This document shows, one piece after another, positions 42,466 through 55,900 of a DNA stretch of 64,000 nt. The DNA is from Cordylochernes scorpioides (Eukaryota; Arthropoda; Arachnida; Pseudoscorpiones; Chernetidae). Positions within the stretch are counted from its first letter, which is position 1; the number at the start of each line of letters is the position of its first letter. Position numbers and translations under genes: made by a program. The stretch lies in NCBI GenBank assembly GCA_030710605.1, contig CP092879.1, positions 79,833,853-79,897,852 of the forward strand. Reading direction: 5' to 3'. The notes below the pieces were generated by a model. The model worked only from the letters and a program-made list of their open reading frames with translations, was not told the DNA's origin and searched no databases.

Positions 42466-45078
42466 CACTTGGTTCTTTTTTTATGCGGTAGATGCGTTCC
42501 AGGGGAATCCGCATAAAAAAAAATCGCACAAAAAAAGACATACATTTATATGTAAAATGATGGATACGTTCCATTTATTAAAAAAATCGCATAAAACCTA
42601 AATAATGTTTTAAAATGCACCAGAAATCGCATAAAAAAGATTTATAAATAATAAGATTTATTTTTTTTTTCTCATCATATTTTAATAAATGGCACATATG
42701 TGTGTTAATAACAAAAACAAAACTTAATATGTAAAAAAAAAAAAACATAAACAAAACTTTATTTAAAATCATATTAAGAATGTTTTCATCATTATTCGCT
42801 GTCTGATAATGTGCGAACCCGTTTGTGGATTGGTGCAAGATCACTTTCATCACTTGAAGATAAAATTACGTCATCAGATCTACATGGTAATGCTTCTTTA
42901 GGAACTTCAGTGATTTTTTTTTCTTTGACAAGGTAGTCAGTAATCAAACGCTGTGATGGCTTGACTAGTTCTTTGTAGAGATTTCTGTAGCCAGACATAC
43001 AAAATTTTAAGGCGCGTTCTACATCATTATCATTTTGAATAAAAACATTTTCCAATTTACCGGAAAGTTGAAGGCCTTCCCGAAGTAATTTTTCGTCCAG
43101 TGGAGTAACATCTTCCAGTTCGCTATCTACTGTTTCGTCCACAAGCAATTCTTCTATATTATGCTCGCCAAAATCATCAAAACCTTCCCCACCTATTTCC
43201 TTAGCAATTGAAATAATATCTGATGTTACTATTGTTGTTCTATTTGATTCATTTCTCTTTGATACGCATTCAGGCCAAGCAGCTTTCCAACATGCATTTA
43301 AAGTTTGTGATTTTATCTCGGCAATTGCTAACGCAACATGATCTACACAGTTCAAGATATTAAATTGTTTCCAAACTTCAGTAACTGTTATTGTATCGGA
43401 TTCCAGTTTATCGAAATGAATTGGAAAGTAAATTTTACATAATATTTTTTAAATGTTGAAATAATTCCCTGATCTAATGGTTGAATTAGGCTCGTTGTGT
43501 TTGGAGGGAAAAAAACTACCTTTATATTTGGATGTTCTAAGTTTGGATGACCTGGTGCATTGTCAAGAATTAATAAGATCTTAAATTCGAGACCCATCTC
43601 TTTCATATAATTTTCTACTTCGGGTACATAGCATTTATTAAACCATTCAGTGAAAATAGCCGTTGTTATCCAGGCCTTCTTGTTTGCCATCCAATGTACG
43701 GGCAGTGTATTTAAGTCTTTTCCTTTTAATGCACGTGGTTTTAAAGATCGATTTACAAGCAGCGGTTTTAACATTCGATCGCCAGATGCATTGCTGCACA
43801 GCAATAAAGTAACTCGATCTTTAGCAGCTTTAAAACCACTGGCATTTTTTTCGGACTTTGCAATGTAAGTACGGGTTGGCATTTTTTCCAAAACAATCCT
43901 GTTTCATCAGCATTGAAGATTTGATGGGCACAATATCCTCCATCTTTAATAATTTTAGCCAACTTTTCAGGATATTTTCTAGCAGCTTCTTCATCTGCAG
44001 AAGCCACCTCACCTTTTATTTTTAGATTATGAAAAGAATGTCTTTTTATAAAACCAGTTAACCACCCTGTGCTGGCAGAGAATTGTGGATTACTTTCACG
44101 TGAAGATGTAGATGGCTCTGATTCTTTTAACTCCTTGTAAAATTTAAGGGCTTTCATCTTGATTAAATGTCCATCTAACGGAATTCTTTTTTGAGTTAAA
44201 TCTTCAATCCAAATTACGAGAGCCTTTTCTGTTTTTTTTCTATTAAAGTGCCTCTTGAATATGATGAAATTTTAGAACTCAAATTTGTACCAGATCTGAC
44301 TGATCTTATTGCCGCTTCATTTTTTTATTGCTCTTATAGTAGATTCGCCTAAATTATAACGTTTACCTATTGCTGTTGATCTTTCTCCTTTCGCCAAGCA
44401 ATCGAGAATTATAATTTTGGTTTCTAGCGAAATTGCACTTCTTTTTTGGTTTTTATTATTGTCACACATTTTCTTTAAGAGGACTAAAAATTAAAGAAAA
44501 AATTAATGTACAATTACGCACTAAAATTATTTTAAAAAACTTACAATTCACTTGAGTAAATTTATCTTCCGGTTTTCGGTAGTAACCTTCTTTCACAAAG
44601 TTTTATTTTCTAATGCTTTCCAATATGCAGGCTTTTTTAATTAGTTTCATACAAAAACAAAATGCAGCATAAAAACACGCAATTTTAACGAGGTATTTTT
44701 ATTTTTGTCTCTTTTGTTTTCAAGAACAAATCAAGAGAAAACATGTCAATAAAATAAAAAATAAATTTGTAACGGCAGCTGGCACGCCGGCGGGTTTTCA
44801 GTTTTGATTTCGGTTTTGCACGAGTTGTGTAAGACACCGGCAGGCGCGGAATAAAAGACATTGGAACTTCCCCTCTACTGTTTGTTGGATAACTTAACAT
44901 ACAACCAGGACGTTACAAAATTCTTTCTTTGTATTGATTGCGTAATAGTAGAGTTGTAGTTGTTATTCTTATTCGTTTTCAGAAAAAGTGAATCACCAAA
45001 AAAAAAAATTTCGAAATTCGAATATTTTTTTTTCTTGCACCGCATAACTCCAAAACCGCATAAAAAGAGAACGAAGTG
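42466..45078 (-). mobile_element. Tigger/pogo DNA transposon, terminal repeats intact
   Basis: 2613 bp bounded by TA (42464-42465 and 45079-45080). Terminal inverted repeats: left cacttggttctttttttatg (then cgg), right arm reading cacttcgttctctttttatg (then cgg) on the other strand, about 24 bp with two or three mismatches. A DDE transposase pseudogene of the Tigger group lies inside. Subterminal repeats of accgcataaa words occur at both ends. Confidence 0.9.
42792..44469 (-). pseudogene. Tigger-family transposase, three frameshifts
   Basis: Cut-and-paste transposase related to CENP-B/jerky proteins. On the minus strand from ATG at 44469: N-terminal CENPB-type helix-turn-helix (RSAISLETKIIILDCLAKGE then RSTAIGKRYN), a second DNA-binding segment (GWLTGFIKRHSFHNLKIKGE), then the DDE core: NADETGLFWK (first Asp, about 43900), ILLILDNAPGHP (second Asp, about 43560) and NTTSLIQPLDQGIISTFK (third Asp, about 43470). 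The C-terminus is acidic (SSSDESD ... LSDSE) with stop at 42792. Frameshifts near 44315 (A-run), 43894 (A-run one base short) and about 43420 split it. Length without breaks would be about 555 residues, normal for the family. Since breaks sit in homopolymers they could in part be sequencing errors. Confidence 0.88.
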
Positions 45079-45080
45079 TA

Positions 45081-46919
45081 TATGGGCTTTAAAACGAGAA
45101 TAGAAACTAAACATATGGTAGAATACGGAATACCTATAGTGGTTGATGGAATAGAAGCAAGTTCTTTTGTCAGAAGGGCTGTCAAATCCTGTGCCGAATA
45201 CCATCCTGTTGTGGCTGGAACTTGGGGTTAGATTGATGAGGTGGATGAGCTGAGCTACATCGACAATCTGACATTTGTACGTTGGAATTCGATTCGTTGT
45301 GTATTGTTTGTACGTTGAAATAGTTATACGATAGAAAACGACACGTACATCACAAGATAATCATTTAGCCTCATAATAGATGTCCCTGCAACTTCCAGCG
45401 TTGTGTTCTATATCACAGTATGTAAATCAGCCCAAGTCTTTATTAAGATTCTCCATACACAGGATCCAAATGTAAGAAAGAAACTAAAACAGAAACTAAA
45501 ATATATTCCATCATATATTAGTAGATGATTCTATATATGATATTTTGAGCTATAAATTCAGAGATATTATAAATATTATGATTAAAAAATATATTTAAAA
45601 GGTATATCCGTTAATTTTGATAGATAACAACAAAAATAATTTTAGCATATCGTTTTTAGGTTGGTCATTTTGCCAAAATAGGACCATAAATAATCATGCT
45701 GTATAGTGATATTCTACCTTATATAAACAGATTGGTGTGCTGATCATGACAATGAGAGAGAGGGCGCCACAATTCTGCCATATATATATATATGGATCAT
45801 ATAATATATTTACAAATGTAGGCCAATACGGAAAATTACGGATTACGAATTTAAAACGCCTTAAAATATTTTTTTTTATTATTTTATTACAATTTAGGTT
45901 CAATGTAATTTCCTGAAACATTGTACAATCAAATAATATCTAGATTTTCCCATCAAATTAGACTTTATATATTATATATTAGACTTATATATTTATATTA
46001 GACTTTATTCGTTTTGATTTCTTCCCAAGACTTAAAGCAACTTTTCCTGAGGCCGTCCAATGTAGCGGGGCTCTTCTTTTCTTAGGCTTTGTTTCAATAA
46101 TCCAATTTCCAAATGGAAAACAAACATAAGTTCATTATCCGGGGAATTTTTAAAGAACATGGACTAAATAGAAGAAGCTTCAGTTTGTTTCCAAGCCATG
46201 TGATTGACGTCGAGGTATGGGCTCGGAGCCTGTTCTCAGTTCTACAGATTAGGGATAGCTTCTGCAAACATCTGTGGCGTATTTCTCTCGGATAATATTT
46301 TTAATTATTCTCAGATTTTCTAATATTGAGTTTCCATCAGCCAACGACAACTTGAATTCTTTCAAAAATCTTTCTTTACATTCGACCACTCAGTCTTCCA
46401 CGCCTTGCATCTTGTTTTCCTTTCATGGTTAATAATGGAGGTAAACGTGACTTCCCCCCTCACCTTTAGATTCAAATAACTATGTTTTATTATTCTAATC
46501 TTGTTTATTGTGAAACATTCATTCGTCCTGCGACAAGGGTGACACATCGGCGCACTTGTTGATCCGTAAGTTTCACTGGTTTCTTTATATTTCTTCCATC
46601 TGATAATGATTTTTAAACACTTTGAAATTGATTTTATTTTCCTTTATCACGGCTTGTTGCGGATTTGTAGAAACGCTCGTTAGCTCTTCTTTACAAAATT
46701 TATTTATCTAAAATGTTAAACAATTCCCTTTCGGGTTTATAACTGCTACCTTTCACAAAATCCTAATATTTTTAGCAGGTTTTTTTTTTTTTTCAATATC
46801 CATACCGAAACATATTTTCAAGATTGGCGTTCAAATATAGAAAACTTAAAGAACTACACCGCCCACGGTAAATCGTTGCATCGTTGCAAAATGGTTGTTT
46901 GAATCTCGCTCTGTAGAAC
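45081..46919. other. AT-rich spacer, no gene
   Basis: No recognised protein. A 16-18 bp (ta)n run lies at 45780-45794. A 60-codon frame at 46113-46295 is not AT-biased but has no domain. 46860-46919 leads into the satellite. Confidence 0.5.
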
Positions 46920-49900
46920 ACTACAATAGCAGCGCATTAAATACTAAAAACATACTGTAGTTATATCTTGGTAGATCACTACAATAGCAAAGCAATAAAT
47001 TCTAATACCGTACTGTAGATGTAATGCTATATAGAGAGATCATGTCTTGGTAGATCTCTACAATAACAGGACAATAAATTCTAATACCGTACTGTAGATG
47101 TAATGCTATATAGAGAGATCATGTCTTGGTAGATCTCTACAATAACAGGACAATAAATTCTAATACCGTACCGTAGATGTAATGCTATATAGAGAGATCA
47201 TGTCTTGGTAGATCTCTACAATAACAGGACAATAAATTCTAATACCGTACTGTAGATGTAATGCTATATAGAGAGATCATCTCTTGGTAGATCTCTACAA
47301 TAACAGGACAATAAATTCTAATACCGTACCGTAGATGTAATGCTATATAGAGAGATCATGTCTTGGTAGATCTATACAATAACAGGACAATAAATTCTAA
47401 TACCGTACCGTAGATGTAATGCTATATAGAGAGATCATGTCTTGGTAGATCTCTACAATAACAGGACAATAAATTCTAATACCGTACTGTAGATGTAATG
47501 CTATATAGAGAGATCATGTCTTGGTAGATCTCTACAATAACAGGACAATAAATTCTAATACCGTACCGTAGATGTAATGCTATATAGAGAGATCATGTCT
47601 TGGTAGATCTCTACAATAACAGGACAATAAATTCTAATACCGTACTGTAGATGTAATGCTATATAGAGAGATCATGTCTTGGTAGATCTCTACAATAACA
47701 GGACAATAAATTCTAATACCGTACCGTAGATGTAATGCTATATAGAGAGATCATGTCTTGGTAGATCTCTACAATAACAGGACAATAAATTCTAATACCG
47801 TACTGTAGATGTAATGCTATATAGAGAGATCATGTCTTGGTAGATCTCTACAATAACAGGACAATAAATTCTAATACCGTACCGTAGATGTAATGCTATA
47901 TAGAGAGATCATGTCTTGGTAGATATCTACAATGACAGGACAATAAATTCTAATACCGTACCGTAGATGTAATGCTATATAGAGAGATCATGTCTTGGTA
48001 GATCTCTACAATAACAGGACAATAAATTCTAATACCGTACTGTAGATGTAATGCTATATAGAGAGATCATGTCTTGGTAGATCTCTACAATAACAGGACA
48101 ATAAATTCTAATACCGTACTGTAGATGTAATGCTATATAGAGAGATCATGTCTTGGTAGATCTCTACAATAACAGGACAATAAATTCTAATACCGTACCG
48201 TAGATGTAATGCTATATAGAGAGATCATGTCTTGGTAGATCTCTACAATAACAGGACAATAAATTCTAATACCGTACCGTAGATGTAATGCTATATAGAG
48301 AGATCATGTCTTGGTAGATCTCTACAATAACAGGACAATAAATTCTAATACCGTACTGTAGATGTAATGCTATATAGAGAGATCATGTCTTGGTAGATCT
48401 CTACAATAACAGGACAATAAATTCTAATACCGTACCGTAGATGTAATGCTATATAGAGAGATCATGTCTTGCTAGATCTCTACAATAACAGGACAATAAA
48501 TTCTAATACCGTACCGTAGATGTAATGCTATATAGAGAGATCATGTCTTGGTAGATCTCTACAATAACAGGACAATAAATTCTAATACCGTACCGTAGAT
48601 GTAATGCTATATAGAGAGATCATGTCTTGGTAGATCTCTACAATAACAGGACAATAAATTCTAATACCGTACTGTAGATGTAATGCTATATAGAGAGATC
48701 ATGTCTTGGTAGATCTCTACAATAACAGGACAATAAATTCTAATACCGTACCGTAGATGTAATGCTATATAGAGAGATCATGTCTTGGTAGATCTCTACA
48801 ATAACAGGACAATGAATTCTAATACCGTACCGTAGATGTAATGCTATATAGAGAGATCATGTCTTGGTAGATCTCTACAATAACAGGACAATGAATTCTA
48901 ATACCGTACCGTAGATGTAATGCTATATAGAGAGATCATGTCTTGGTAGATCTCTACAATAACAGGACAATAAATTCTAATACCGTACTGTAGATGTAAT
49001 GCTATATAGAGAGATCATGTCTTGGTAGATCTCTACAATGACAGGACAATAAATTCTAATACCGTACTGTAGATGTAATGCTATATAGAGAGATCATGTC
49101 TTGGTAGATCTCTACAATGACAGGACAATAAATTCTAATACCGTACTGTAGATGTAATGCTATATAGAGAGATCATGTCTTGGTAGATCTCTACAATAAC
49201 AGGACAATAAATTCTAATACCGTACTGTAGATGTAATGCTATATAGAGAGATCATTTCTTGGTAGATCTCTACAATAACAGGACAATAAATTCTAATACC
49301 GTACTGTAGATGTAATGCTATATAGAGAGATCATGTCTTGGTAGATCTCTACAATAACAGGACAATAAATTCTAATACTGTACCGTAGATGTAATGCTAT
49401 ATAGAGAGATCATGTCTTGGTAGATCTCTACAATAACAGGACAATGAATTCTAATACCGTACCGTAGATGTAATGCTATATAGAGAGATCATGTCTTGGT
49501 AGATCTCTACAATAACAGGACAATAAATTCTAATACCGTACTGTAGATGTAATGCTATATAGAGAGATCATGTCTTGGTAGATATCTACAATAACAGGAC
49601 AATAAATTCTAATACCGTACTGTAGATGTAATGCTATATAGAGAGATCATGTCTTGGTAGATCTCTACAATAACAGGACAATAAATTCTAATACCGTACT
49701 GTAGATGTAATGCTATATAGAGAGATCATGTCTTGGTAGATATCTACAATGACAGGACAATAAATTCTAATACCGTACGGTAGATGTAATGCTATATAGA
49801 GAGATCATGTCTTGGTAGATCTCTACAATAACAGGACAATAAATTCTAATACCGTACTGTAGATGTAATGCTATATAGAGAGATCATGTCTTGGTAGATC

Positions 49901-52900
49901 TCTACAATAACAGGACAATAAATTCTAATACCGTACTGTAGATGTAATGCTATATAGAGAGATCATGTCTTGGTAGATCTCTACAATAACAGGACAATAA
50001 ATTCTAATACCGTACCGTAGATGTAATGCTATATAGAGAGATCATGTCTTGGTAGATCTATACAATAACAGGACAATAAATTCTAATACCGTACCGTAGA
50101 TGTAATGCTATATAGAGAGATCATGTCTTGGTAGATCTCTACAATAACAGGACAATAAATTCTAATACCGTACCGTAGATGTAATGCTATATAGAGAGAT
50201 CATGTCTTGGTAGATCTCTACAATAACAGGACAATAAATTCTAATACCGTACTGTAGATGTAATGCTATATAGAGAGATCATGTCTTGGTAGATCTCTAC
50301 AATAACAGGACAATAAATTCTAATACCGTACTGTAGATGTAATGCTATATAGAGAGATCATGTCTTGGTAGATCTCTACAATGACAGGACAATAAATTCT
50401 AATACCGTACTGTAGATGTAATGCTATATAGAGAGATCATGTCTTGGTAGATCTCTACAATAACAGGACAATAAATTCTAATACCGTACCGTAGATGTAA
50501 TGCTATATAGAGAGATCATGTCTTGGTAGATCTATACAATAACAGGACAATAAATTCTAATACCGTACCGTAGATGTAATGCTATATAGAGAGATCATGT
50601 CTTGGTAGATCTCTACAATAACAGGACAATAAATTCTAATACCGTACCGTAGATGTAATGCTATATAGAGAGATCATGTCTTGGTAGATCTCTACAATAA
50701 CAGGACAATAAATTCTAATACCGTACCGTAGATGTAATGCTATATAGAGAGATCATGTCTTGGTAGATCTCTACAATAACAGGACAATAAATTCTAATAC
50801 CGTACCGTAGATGTAATGCTATATAGAGAGATCATGTCTTGCTAGATCTCTACAATAACAGGACAATAAATTCTAATACCGTACCGTAGATGTAATGCTA
50901 TATAGAGAGATCATGTCTTGGTAGATCTCTACAATAACAGGACAATAAATTCTAATACCGTACTGTAGATGTAATGCTATATAGAGAGATCATGTCTTGG
51001 TAGATCTCTACAATAACAGGACAATAAATTCTAATACCGTACCGTAGATGTAATGCTATATAGAGAGATCATGTCTTGCTAGATCTCTACAATAACAGGA
51101 CAATAAATTCTAATACCGTACCGTAGATGTAATGCTATATAGAGAGATCATGTCTTGGTAGATCTCTACAATAACAGGACAATAAATTCTAATACCGTAC
51201 TGTAGATGTAATGCTATATAGAGAGATCATGTCTTGGTAGATCTCTACAATAACAGGACAATAAATTCTAATACCGTACTGTAGATGTAATGCTATATAG
51301 AGAGATCATGTCTTGGTAGATCTCTACAATGACAGGACAATAAATTCTAATACCGTACTGTAGATGTAATGCTATATAGAGAGATCATGTCTTGGTAGAT
51401 CTCTACAATAACAGGACAATAAATTCTAATACCGTACCGTAGATGTAATGCTATATAGAGAGATCATGTCTTGGTAGATCTATACAATAACAGGACAATA
51501 AATTCTAATACCGTACCGTAGATGTAATGCTATATAGAGAGATCATGTCTTGGTAGATCTCTACAATAACAGGACAATAAATTCTAATACCGTACTGTAG
51601 ATGTAATGCTATATAGAGAGATCATGTCTTGGTAGATCTCTACAATAACAGGACAATAAATTCTAATACCGTACCGTAGATGTAATGCTATATAGAGAGA
51701 TCATGTCTTGGTAGATCTCTACAATAACAGGACAATAAATTCTAATACCGTACTGTAGATGTAATGCTATATAGAGAGATCATGTCTTGGTAGATCTCTA
51801 CAATAACAGGACAATAAATTCTAATACCGTACCGTAGATGTAATGCTATATAGAGAGATCATGTCTTGGTAGATCTCTACAATAACAGGACAATAAATTC
51901 TAATACCGTACTGTAGATGTAATGCTATATAGAGAGATCATGTCTTGGTAGATCTCTACAATAACAGGACAATAAATTCTAATACCGTACCGTAGATGTA
52001 ATGCTATATAGAGAGATCATGTCTTGGTAGATATCTACAATGACAGGACAATAAATTCTAATACCGTACCGTAGATGTAATGCTATATAGAGAGATCATG
52101 TCTTGGTAGATCTCTACAATAACAGGACAATAAATTCTAATACCGTACTGTAGATGTAATGCTATATAGAGAGATCATGTCTTGGTAGATCTCTACAATA
52201 ACAGGACAATAAATTCTAATACCGTACTGTAGATGTAATGCTATATAGAGAGATCATGTCTTGGTAGATCTCTACAATAACAGGACAATAAATTCTAATA
52301 CCGTACCGTAGATGTAATGCTATATAGAGAGATCATGTCTTGGTAGATCTCTACAATAACAGGACAATAAATTCTAATACCGTACCGTAGATGTAATGCT
52401 ATATAGAGAGATCATGTCTTGGTAGATCTCTACAATAACAGGAAAATAAATTCTAATACCGTACTGTAGATGTAATGCTATATAGAGAGATCATGTCTTG
52501 GTAGATCTCTACAATAACAGGACAATAAATTCTAATACCGTACGTAGATGTAATGCTATATAGAGAGATCATGTCTTGCTAGATCTCTACAATAACAGGA
52601 CAATAAATTCTAATACCGTACCGTAGATGTAATGCTATATAGAGAGATCATGTCTTGGTAGATCTCTACAATAACAGGACAATAAATTCTAATACCGTAC
52701 CGTAGATGTAATGCTATATAGAGAGATCATGTCTTGGTAGATCTCTACAATAACAGGACAATAAATTCTAATACCGTACTGTAGATGTAATGCTATATAG
52801 AGAGATCATGTCTTGGTAGATCTCTACAATAACAGGACAATAATTCTAATACCGTACCGTAGATGTAATGCTATATAGAGAGATCATGTCTTGGTAGATC

Positions 52901-55900
52901 TCTACAATAACAGGACAATAAATTCTAATACCGTACCGTAGATGTAATGCTATATAGAGAGATCATGTCTTGGTAGATCTCTACAATAACAGGACAATAA
53001 ATTCTAATACCGTACCGTAGATGTAATGCTATATAGAGAGATCATGTCTTGGTAGATCTCTACAATAACAGGACAATAAATTCTAATACCGTACTGTAGA
53101 TGTAATGCTATATAGAGAGATCATGTCTTGGTAGATCTCTACAATAACAGGACAATAAATTCTAATACCGTACCGTAGATGTAATGCTATATAGAGAGAT
53201 CATGTCTTGGTAGATCTCTACAATAACAGGACAATAAATTCTAATACCGTACTGTAGATGTAATGCTATATAGAGAGATCATGTCTTGGTAGATCTCTAC
53301 AATAACAGGACAATAAATTCTAATACCGTACCGTAGATGTAATGCTATATAGAGAGATCATGTCTTGGTAGATCTCTACAATAACAGGACAATAAATTCT
53401 AATACCGTACTGTAGATGTAATGCTATATAGAGAGATCATGTCTTGGTAGATCTCTACAATAACAGGACAATAAATTCTAATACCGTACCTGTAGATGTA
53501 ATGCTATATAGAGAGATCATGTCTTGGTAGATATCTACAATGACAGGACAATAAATTCTAATACCGTACCGTAGATGTAATGCTATATAGAGAGATCATG
53601 TCTTGGTAGATCTCTACAATAACAGGACAATAAATTCTAATACCGTACTGTAGATGTAATGCTATATAGAGAGATCATGTCTTGGTAGATCTCTACAATA
53701 ACAGGACAATAAATTCTAATACCGTACTGTAGATGTAATGCTATATAGAGAGATCATGTCTTGGTAGATCTCTACAATAACAGGACAATAAATTCTAATA
53801 CCGTACTGTAGATGTAATGCTATATAGAGAGATCATGTCTTGGTAGATCTCTACAATAACAGGACAATAAATTCTATACCGTACTGTAGATGTAATGCTA
53901 TATAGAGAGATCATGTCTTGGTAGATCTCTACAATAACAGGACAATAAATTCTAATACCGTACGTAGATGTAATGCTATATAGAGAGATCATGTCTTGGT
54001 AGATCTCTACAATAACAGGACAATAAATTCTAATACCGTACTGTAGATGTAATGCTATATAGAGAGATCATGTCTTGGTAGATCTCTACAATAACAGGAC
54101 AATAAATTCTAATACCGTACTGTAGATGTAATGCTATATAGAGAGATCATGTCTTGGTAGATATCTACAATGACAGGACAATAAATTCTAATACCGTACT
54201 GTAGATGTAATGCTATATAGAGAGATCATGTCTTGGTAGATCTCTACAATAACAGGACAATAAATTCTAATACCGTACTGTAGATGTAATGCTATATAGA
54301 GAGATCATGTCTTGGTAGATCTCTACAATAACAGGACAATAAATTCTAATACCGTACTGTAGATGTAATGCTATATAGAGAGATCATGTCTTGGTAGATA
54401 TCTACAATGACAGGACAATAAATTCTAATACCGTACTGTAGATGTAATGCTATATAGAGAGATCATGTCTTGGTAGATCTCTACAATAACAGGACAATAA
54501 ATTCTAATACCGTACCGTAGATGTAATGCTATATAGAGAGATCATGTCTTGGTAGATCTCTACAATAACAGGACAATAAATTCTAATACCGTACCGTAGA
54601 TGTAATGCTATATAGAGAGATCATGTCTTGGTAGATCTCTACAATAACAGGACAATAAATTCTAATACCGTACCGTAGATGTAATGCTATATAGAGAGAT
54701 CATGTCTTGGTAGATCTCTACAATAACAGGACAATAATTCTAATACCGTACCGTAGATGTAATGCTATATAGAGAGATCATGTCTTGGTAGATCTCTACA
54801 ATGACAGGACAATAAATTCTAATACCGTACTGTAGATGTAATGCTATATAGAGAGATCATGTCTTGGTAGATCTCTACAATAACAGGACAATAAATTCTA
54901 ATACCGTACTGTAGATGTAATGCTATATAGAGAGATCATGTCTTGGTAGATCTCTACAATAACAGGACAATAAATTCTAATACCGTACTGTAGATGTAAT
55001 GCTATATAGAGAGATCATGTCTTGGTAGATCTCTACAATAACAGGACAATAAATTCTAATACTGTACCGTAGATGTAATGCTATATAGAGAGATCATGTC
55101 TTGGTAGATCTCTACAATAACAGGACAATGAATTCTAATACCGTACCGTAGATGTAATGCTATATAGAGAGATCATGTCTTGGTAGATCTCTACAATAAC
55201 AGGACAATAAATTCTAATACCGTACTGTAGATGTAATGCTATATAGAGAGATCATGTCTTGGTAGATATCTACAATAACAGGACAATAAATTCTAATACC
55301 GTACTGTAGATGTAATGCTATATAGAGAGATCATGTCTTGGTAGATCTCTACAATAACAGGACAATAATTCTAATACCGTACTGTAGATGTAATGCTATA
55401 TAGAGAGATCATGTCTTGGTAGATATCTACAATGACAGGACAATAAATTCTAATACCGTACGGTAGATGTAATGCTATATAGAGAGATCATGTCTTGGTA
55501 GATCTCTACAATAACAGGACAATAAATTCTAATACCGTACTGTAGATGTAATGCTATATAGAGAGATCATGTCTTGGTAGATCTCTACAATAACAGGACA
55601 ATAAATTCTAATACCGTACTGTAGATGTAATGCTATATAGAGAGATCATGTCTTGGTAGATCTCTACAATAACAGGACAATAAATTCTAATACCGTACCG
55701 TAGATGTAATGCTATATAGAGAGATCATGTCTTGGTAGATCTCTACAATAACAGGACAATAAATTCTAATACCGTACCGTAGATGTAATGCTATATAGAG
55801 AGATCATGTCTTGGTAGATCTCTACAATAACAGGACAATAAATTCTAATACCGTACTGTAGATGTAAATGCTATATAGAGAGATCATGTCTTGGTAGATC

